Assembly (NCBI RefSeq): GCF_000526415.1
Contig: NZ_JAGA01000003.1
Location: forward strand, 496,001-560,000
DNA: 64,000 nt
Direction of reading: 5' to 3'
Origin: Kallotenue papyrolyticum
Lineage (GTDB): Bacteria; Chloroflexota; Chloroflexia; Chloroflexales; Kallotenuaceae
The notes under the pieces are model-generated. The model was given only the letters and a program-made list of their open reading frames with translations. It did not search any database and had not been told where the DNA came from. Both the position numbers and the translations under genes were made by a program. Every line of letters starts with the position of its first letter. Position 1 is the first letter of the stretch. Of the stretch, positions 58,980 through 64,000 are shown piece by piece.

Positions 58980-59906
58980 ATGCCGGAGCCATTGATCGAG
59001 TGCGTTCCCAACTTCAGCGAAGGCCGCCGCCAGGAGGTGATCGACCAGATCGTCGCGGCGATCACCGCGGTGCCGGGTGTACTGCTGCTGGGCGTAGATG
59101 CCGACGCGGATCACCATCGCTCGGTGGTGACCTTTGCCGGTCCGCCCGAGGCGGTGCTGGAAGGCGCGTTACGCGGCATCGCCGCCGCGCAACGCTTGAT
59201 CAATCTCGACGAGCATCGCGGCCAACATCCGCGCATCGGCGCGGCGGATGTGGTGCCCTTCGTGCCGCTACGCGACGCTACCCTGGAGCAGTGCGTCGCG
59301 CTGGCGCACCGCCTGGGGCAGCGCGTCGGCGCGGAGCTGGGCCTGCCGGTGTACCTCTACGAAGCGGCGGCGACCCGTCCGGAGCGCGTCAACCTGGCCG
59401 ACGTGCGGCGCGGCGAGTACGAAGGGCTCAAACAGAGCCTGGGGCGTGATCCGGCGCGCGATCCTGACTACGGTCCGGCGCGCCTCACGCCGGCGGGAGC
59501 GGTCGCGATCGGCGCGCGCCAACCGCTGGTGGCCTACAACGTCTATCTCAACACCGGCGACGTGGCCATCGCGCGCAAGATCGCCCGGGCCATCCGTCAC
59601 TCAAGCGGCGGCTTGCGCTATGTCAAGGCCATCGGACTGCTGGTGAACGGACGCGCCCAGGTGTCGATCAACATGACCGATGTGCGCTCCACGCCGCTGC
59701 AGCGCGTCTTCGAGCTGATCAAGGCCGAGGCCGCGCGCTATGGCTGCACACCCACTGAAAGCGAGATCGTCGGCTTTGTGCCCGAAGATGCGTTGCTGGA
59801 GGTGGCAGAGCACTACCTCCAGCTCAACCGGTTCGACCGTAGCCGCATCCTGGAGCGCCGTCTGCGCGAACTGGAGGCGGCGCGTCAGCGCGGAGCTGCG
59901 GAATGA
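58980..59906 (+). CDS. ftcD: Glutamate formimidoyltransferase (single-domain)
   Basis: This 308-aa enzyme transfers the formimino group from formiminoglutamate to tetrahydrofolate, the last step of one histidine degradation route. It carries 'LIECVPNFSEGRR', 'HRSVVTFAGPPEAV', 'HPRIGAADVVPFVP' and 'YNVYLNTGDVAIARKIA' and ends with 'EHYLQLNRFD'. The cyclodeaminase domain of the vertebrate bifunctional protein is absent. The start ATG at 58980 has GAGGAAG five bases upstream. A 910-bp IS element lies directly upstream, so its native promoter was probably separated. The stop overlaps the next start (ATGA). Confidence 0.94.
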   Translation: MPEPLIECVPNFSEGRRQEVIDQIVAAITAVPGVLLLGVDADADHHRSVVTFAGPPEAVLEGALRGIAAAQRLINLDEHRGQHPRIGAADVVPFVPLRDATLEQCVALAHRLGQRVGAELGLPVYLYEAAATRPERVNLADVRRGEYEGLKQSLGRDPARDPDYGPARLTPAGAVAIGARQPLVAYNVYLNTGDVAIARKIARAIRHSSGGLRYVKAIGLLVNGRAQVSINMTDVRSTPLQRVFELIKAEAARYGCTPTESEIVGFVPEDALLEVAEHYLQLNRFDRSRILERRLRELEAARQRGAAE

Positions 59907-60562
59907 GCGCTGCGCGTCGTCTGCTGCGTCACGTCAATGCGCGGCTGGTCCTGCTCTTGGGCCTGGCGGCGGCCACGATCGGCGCGTTGTTTGTGTGCTT
60001 CGGCACAGCGCTGCGGCCCGAAGCGGTGCGCGATGCACTGCTGCGCCTGGGGCCGCTCGGTCCGCTGGCGCAGATCGTGACGCTGGGCGCGGTGCTGACC
60101 GTGCCGGTCGTGCCGGCGACGATCGTTCAAATCGCCGGTGGCTGGGCCTTTGGCGCGTGGCAAGGCTTTGTCTGGACCATGCTCGGCGATGCGCTGGGCG
60201 CGACGCTGGGCTTCTGGCTGGCGCGGCGCTGGGGTACGCGCGCACTCCAACGCTGGCTTGCACCGGAGACGGTCGTCGCCACGCAGCGCCTGGCCGGACG
60301 GATGAACTGGCGCACGGTGATGGTGCTGCGCTTCCTGCCGGGACCGGCCTACACGGCAGTGTCGCTGGCGGCCGGGCTCTCGCCGCTGCGCTTCAGGCCC
60401 TACCTGATCGGCTCGCTGCTGGGCGTCGCGCCGTGGATTGCGCTGCTGGTGCTGGCCGGCGACCTGGCGCGCAACCATCCGCTCTACGGCCTGGGCATCC
60501 TGATCGGCATGCTGGCGCTGGCTGCACTGTTGGGCCGTGTCACGCAGCACCGGAGGTGGTAG
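59903..60562 (+). CDS. TVP38/TMEM64 (VTT-domain) membrane protein
   Basis: This 219-aa polytopic protein of the DedA/TVP38 superfamily has about six membrane segments. The VTT landmarks are 'VVPATIVQIAGGWAFGAWQGF', 'GDALGATLGFWLARRWG' and 'FLPGPAYTAVSLAAGLSPLRFRPYLIGSLLG'. Relatives are implicated in lipid scrambling and membrane homeostasis; no substrate can be assigned. It is coupled to ftcD by an ATGA overlap, and its end meets the convergent DUF488 pseudogene. Confidence 0.9.
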   Translation: MSAARRLLRHVNARLVLLLGLAAATIGALFVCFGTALRPEAVRDALLRLGPLGPLAQIVTLGAVLTVPVVPATIVQIAGGWAFGAWQGFVWTMLGDALGATLGFWLARRWGTRALQRWLAPETVVATQRLAGRMNWRTVMVLRFLPGPAYTAVSLAAGLSPLRFRPYLIGSLLGVAPWIALLVLAGDLARNHPLYGLGILIGMLALAALLGRVTQHRRW

Positions 60563-60900
60563 GCGGCAGCAGCCTGCGCCGGCGTTGCGGCGCGCAGCCG
60601 TGGCTCAGCCGTGGCGTTCCAGTATTCCTTGAGCGCCACGGCGTTGTTGTGCCGCTCGTCGCGCGCCGCGTAGAGCAGCATGAGCGTGCCCGCCCGCGCC
60701 AGGTCGATCAACCGCGCCACCGCACCGGGCGGGCGTCCAGCTCGCGGAAGGAGCGCTGCTTGAAGGCCTCCCTCTTCGCCGGATCATGGCCGAACCAGTG
60801 CCGCAAGGCGCTGCTGGGCGCGACCTCCCGCTGCCAGGCAGCGATGCGCGCCATCCGGCGGAGACGACGCGTCCTAGGCCCGTTTGGTCTGTAGCTTCAT
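60563..60900 (-). pseudogene. DUF488-family pseudogene, formerly coupled to oligopeptidase B
   Basis: The ATG at 60898-60900 overlaps the ptrB stop (ATGA) and begins MKLQTKRA, like DUF488 proteins, but the next codon is TAG. In the same frame come 'SSPPDGARI', then a missing block (relatives have ~18 residues of LVDRLWPRG type here), then 'VAPSSALRHWFGHDPAKREAF'. After 'RELDARP' the frame must shift to continue as 'ARLIDLARAGTLMLLYAARD' and 'HNNAVALKEY'. A stop codon, an internal deletion and a frameshift make it clearly dead. Confidence 0.85.
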
Positions 60901-62963
60901 CGCTCGGCGTTCTGCCCTCCATCCTCGCCCAGCGCCCAGAGCAGAAAGGCATAGTCCAGCGCCGTCTCGCGCAGCGACTCGTAGCGACCGGTCTTGCCGC
61001 TATGGCCGGCATCCAAATTGGTTTTAAGCAGCACCACGTTGTTGTCGGTTTTGAGTGCACGCAGCTTCGCCACCCACTTCGCCGGCTCCCAATACGAGAC
61101 CCGTGGATCGTTGAGGCCGGCGGTCGCCAGGATGTGCGGATAGGCTCGCGGCGCGACGTTGTCATAGGGCGAGTACGAACGCATATATTCGTAAAACTCA
61201 CGCTCAGCGGGATTGCCCCACTGCTCATATTCGATCACCGTCAGCGGCAGCGACGGATCGTTCATCGTGTTGATCACATCCACAAAAGGCACTTTGGCGA
61301 TGGCCGCGCGGAACAGGTCGGGACGCATGTTCAGCACCGCGCCCACCAGCAGGCCACCGGCGCTACCGCCCATGATCGCCAGCTTCTCCGGGCGGGTATA
61401 GCCCCGCCGGATCAGCTCCTCGGCGCAGGCGATGAAGTCGGTAAAGGTGTTCTTTTTGTTGAGCAGCTTGCCGGCCTCGTACCAGCGACGGCCCAGCTCC
61501 GAGCCGCCGCGCACATGGGCAATCGCGAAGACAAAGCCACGGTCGAGCAGGCTGATGCGCTGCGCCTGGAAGGCGGGCTCGGACGGAATGCCATAGGCGC
61601 CATAGCCATAGAGCAGCGTTGGATTGCCGCCCTCGCGCCGTAGGTCGGTGCGATACACCAGCGAGATCGGCACCTGTACGCCGTCGGGGGCGGTGGCATG
61701 TAGCCGGCGCGACTCATACAGCGCCGGATCGTAGCCGGGCACCTCATCGCGCTTGCGCTCGATCCACGTGCCCGTGTCCATCTGGTAGTCCACCACCGTC
61801 GGCGGTGTGACCAGCGAGCTGTAGGTGAAGCGCAGCGTGCGCGTGTCGAAGACCTCATTGGGACCGGGCATGATGGTATACACCGGTTCCGGAAAGGCAA
61901 CCTCGCGCAGCGGCTCGGCCTCCGGCGTGGTGATGCGGATGCGGCGCAGCCCATCACGGCGCTCGTACAACGCCAGATGCTCGCGAAAAGCGGTCAGGCC
62001 ATCCAGCAGCACATCCTCGCGGTGCGGGATCAATTCACGCCAGTGCTCGCGCCCAGGCGTAGCGATCGGCGCGGCCATCAGCCGAAAGTTGACGGCCTGA
62101 TCATTGGTGACGATCAGGAAACGCGCGCCATGGTGCTCGACGCTGTATTCCACGCCATGCCGGCGCGGGGCGATCACCTGAGGCGCGCGCTCCGGCTGAT
62201 CGGCGGGAATGAAGTGCACCTCGCTGGTGCTGGTGCTGTCCAGCGTGATCAGCACAAAGGCACGGCTGGTGGTGGTGTGGACGCCCACGAAAAAGGCATC
62301 ATCCGGTTCGTGATAGACCAGCGCATCATGCGCCGGGTCGCTGCCCAGCACGTGCCGCCAGACCTGGAAGGGCCGTGACGCTTCGTCCAGTGTGGTGTAG
62401 AACAGGGTACGACTGTCGGTAGCCCAGGCCGCATCGTAGGCCGTGTTGGGGATCGCTTCGGGCAGCAGCTCACCGCTGGTCAGATCTTTGATCCGCAGCG
62501 TATAGCGCTCGTTGCCGGCGTAGTCCACCGAAAAAGCCAGCCAACGATGGTCGGGACTGACGCGGTAGACGCCCAACTTGCAAAAGCTGTGGCCCTCGGC
62601 CAACGCGTTCTGATCGAGCAGCACCTCTTCGGGCGCCTCCAAGCTGCCGCGCTTGCGACAAAAGATGGGATACTGCAGGCCGGCCTGCATGCGCGTGTAG
62701 TAGAAGTACTCGTCGCGCTGGACCGGCACGCTGACATCATCCTCTTTGATGCGTGCGCGCATTTCGGCGTAGAGCTGCTCTTGGAGCTGACGTGTCGGCG
62801 CCAGCACCTGCTCCAGATACTCGTTTTCGGCCTGCAGATAGGCCAGTACCTCCGGATTGTCACGTTCGCGTAACCAGAAGTACGGATCAACACGTCGCTC
62901 GTCATGCAGCACCGATTCATGGGCAATCGTCGGCGCACGCGGCGGCACAGGCTGAGATGTCAT
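60897..62963 (-). CDS. ptrB: Oligopeptidase B-like S9 serine peptidase
   Basis: This 688-aa prolyl-oligopeptidase-family enzyme cleaves short peptides, typically after basic residues. An N-terminal seven-bladed propeller (about 80-410) is followed by the alpha/beta-hydrolase domain with the nucleophile Ser534 in GGSAGG, the Asp region LNDPRVSYWEP and the His in DAGHSGKTGR. The landmark 'YGYGAYGIPSEPAF' is typical of oligopeptidase B. There is no signal peptide, so it is cytoplasmic. The ATG at 62963 is supported by AGGAG eight bases upstream; the longer frame has no such site. The ruined DUF488 gene follows it. Confidence 0.95.
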   Translation of the reverse strand: MTSQPVPPRAPTIAHESVLHDERRVDPYFWLRERDNPEVLAYLQAENEYLEQVLAPTRQLQEQLYAEMRARIKEDDVSVPVQRDEYFYYTRMQAGLQYPIFCRKRGSLEAPEEVLLDQNALAEGHSFCKLGVYRVSPDHRWLAFSVDYAGNERYTLRIKDLTSGELLPEAIPNTAYDAAWATDSRTLFYTTLDEASRPFQVWRHVLGSDPAHDALVYHEPDDAFFVGVHTTTSRAFVLITLDSTSTSEVHFIPADQPERAPQVIAPRRHGVEYSVEHHGARFLIVTNDQAVNFRLMAAPIATPGREHWRELIPHREDVLLDGLTAFREHLALYERRDGLRRIRITTPEAEPLREVAFPEPVYTIMPGPNEVFDTRTLRFTYSSLVTPPTVVDYQMDTGTWIERKRDEVPGYDPALYESRRLHATAPDGVQVPISLVYRTDLRREGGNPTLLYGYGAYGIPSEPAFQAQRISLLDRGFVFAIAHVRGGSELGRRWYEAGKLLNKKNTFTDFIACAEELIRRGYTRPEKLAIMGGSAGGLLVGAVLNMRPDLFRAAIAKVPFVDVINTMNDPSLPLTVIEYEQWGNPAEREFYEYMRSYSPYDNVAPRAYPHILATAGLNDPRVSYWEPAKWVAKLRALKTDNNVVLLKTNLDAGHSGKTGRYESLRETALDYAFLLWALGEDGGQNAER

Positions 62964-63128
62964 GCGAACGTCTCCTGTTGGTTGTGTGAGAGCAAGCCAG
63001 GTAATTTTTGCTTCTAGTGATCGATCGGACGGCTGTCGCCGCCGTTGAGCGCCGGCCGGCGGCTCGTCCCCGCCAGAAACACCGCCCGGCTGTGCAGCAT
63101 GCATCCGGCTGTCGTGCTTGGCTCTTCC

Positions 63129-63914
63129 TCACTCCCACCATTTCCGCTCGGTCGCGCCCAGGCTTTCGCGCGTTTCAGCGCGGGACTGCACCTCATCGCG
63201 CGCGGTCAGGCGCATGAAGCGGTTGGAGGTCAGCACACCCAAGGCGATCAGCGCCAGGTTGAAGACCACGCCGATGCCCAGCACTACCGGCCCACTCAAC
63301 GGCCCGATCGCCGCACGCACCAGCAACGTGCGCAGCGCCACCTCCAGGCCCTCGTTGGTGGGAATGGGGAAGGGATGAATCCAGACCTTGATGATCCAGC
63401 TCAGCACCAGCACGACGAAGATCCAGCTATAGTTGCGGCGCAAGCGACGGCCCATCGCCTCCCACATGCTCATGGTGAAGCGCGGGTGGAGCAGGTCGTG
63501 CGCCAGCAGCTCGCGCCAGTGGGCGTCGTCCTCGGCGCGCGGATTGGGCACCAGCAGATCGGCGAAGAAGTCGGTCTCCATCAGGCGCACGCGGGTGCGC
63601 CACAGATCGTAGTAACGGTAGCGCCGCGCCTCGATGAACAGGAAAAAACAGATCAGCAGCGAATTGAGCAAGATCATCACATGCGTGTTGCTCGGGCTGC
63701 TGAAGGCAAAGGAGAGCGTCGCACCGGTGGTCAGCACCGCCCAGTTGGTGGTGCCATCCAGCCGCGAACGCCAGGTGTTGGCGCGCGAGATCTCACCGCG
63801 GTACAGGTGCGCCATGGCCGTGTTGAACTCGTTGGGCGTGAGGGGCCGGGTCGCCGGCACGCCGGCCGCGGCGGCGGCGCCGGGCCGGATCAAATCTCGT
63901 GATGGCTGTGCCAT
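63129..63914 (-). CDS. DUF2270-family membrane protein
   Basis: This is a 261-aa protein of unknown function. Two pairs of membrane helices (about 55-95 and 165-225) flank a conserved cytoplasmic loop with 'LFIEARRYRYYDLWRTRVRLME' and 'RLRRNYSWIF', both typical of the DUF2270 family. The N terminus ('TPNEFNTAMAHLYRGEISRANTWRSRLD') is also characteristic. The ATG start has AGGAG just upstream, and a TACAAT -10 box lies at 63960-63965. It is followed by ptrB on the same strand with ~165 bp between, in which I see nothing notable. Confidence 0.85.
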   Translation of the reverse strand: MAQPSRDLIRPGAAAAAGVPATRPLTPNEFNTAMAHLYRGEISRANTWRSRLDGTTNWAVLTTGATLSFAFSSPSNTHVMILLNSLLICFFLFIEARRYRYYDLWRTRVRLMETDFFADLLVPNPRAEDDAHWRELLAHDLLHPRFTMSMWEAMGRRLRRNYSWIFVVLVLSWIIKVWIHPFPIPTNEGLEVALRTLLVRAAIGPLSGPVVLGIGVVFNLALIALGVLTSNRFMRLTARDEVQSRAETRESLGATERKWWE

Positions 63915-63959
63915 ACGCTCCTGCGGATCGACTACTCGGACGGCATCTGCCTTATCTGC

Positions 63960-63965
63960 ATTGTA
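63960..63965 (-). promoter_or_regulatory. Extended -10 box GTGCTACAAT
   Basis: TGCTACAAT on the minus strand lies about 46 nt before the DUF2270 start. No -35 is evident. Confidence 0.5.
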
Positions 63966-64000
63966 GCACCGCGCGCAACCCGCGCGGCATGGGCGGCAGG

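Noticed and set aside
59740-60894. A 384-codon plus-strand frame covering the ftcD end and the VTT gene
   Set aside because: It is an out-of-frame shadow; the real ftcD and VTT frames carry the family motifs.

Overview
The window looks like a chromosomal segment of a high-GC member of the Chloroflexota (Chloroflexia-like). This is an inference from the gene set, not from a marker gene. The pointers are: a CruF-type carotenoid hydratase, large TPR proteins, a peptidase carrying a duplicated ~75-residue C-terminal module, an LPETG-anchored cupredoxin without LPS genes (suggesting a single-membrane envelope), inositol-phosphate synthase beside lipid-modification genes, and palindromic intergenic repeats. 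Coding density is high, genes sit in short mostly minus-strand runs, and strong start codons have GGAGG-type sites. Many promoters show an extended -10 (TGCTATAAT-like), and several genes appear leaderless, with the -10 box ending about 6 nt before the ATG.

Layout. 0-9.7 kb: chorismate synthase and a TPR membrane protein, a GT4 glycosyltransferase, a 903-aa TPR protein, a DapB-fold dehydrogenase, a lectin-fold protein and an NhaP-type antiporter. 9.76-13.4 kb: a promoter, a complete isoleucine T-box with attenuator, and ileS. 13.6-23.3 kb: deoxynucleoside kinase, a GAF/PAS histidine kinase, a degenerate PurD paralogue, a secreted subtilase, a receiver-RodZ fusion whose phospho-acceptor Asp is Glu, an aldo/keto reductase and a lone receiver. 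23.4-28 kb: an AttEFGH-like export operon. 28-39.2 kb: aconitase, DprA, a GGDEF/HD-GYP membrane protein, CruF, an acyltransferase, a sirtuin, a pseudokinase with an SH3 domain, tRNA-Arg(TCG) and a small protein.

39.2-43.7 kb is the most interesting stretch. It holds cdaA-cdaR (c-di-AMP synthesis) followed directly by glmS. The 440-bp cdaR-glmS gap contains what I read as a glmS ribozyme: the cleavage-site sequence, P1, the GACGAGG core, P2, a covarying core helix, the P3 stem with its loop pseudoknot, and P4 with a GCGA loop are all present. Roughly 150 nt is inserted in the catalytic core and folds as two extra stems. The predicted cut lies 18 nt after the cdaR stop codon, so GlcN6P-triggered cleavage would separate the c-di-AMP message from the glmS message.

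43.7-57.4 kb: a 1069-aa TPR protein, argF, truB, an ino1-acyltransferase-GT2 operon, a two-gene cassette of small proteins, tRNA-Arg(TCT), an orphan RskA-type anti-sigma factor behind a leaderless micro-ORF, the LPETG cupredoxin, a Nudix hydrolase and a beta-lactamase-fold lipoprotein. 57.6-64 kb shows decay and insertion: an Nramp-like remnant, a recent 910-bp IS5-family element lying between a candidate promoter and ftcD, a VTT-domain membrane protein, a DUF488 pseudogene once coupled to oligopeptidase B, and a DUF2270 membrane protein.
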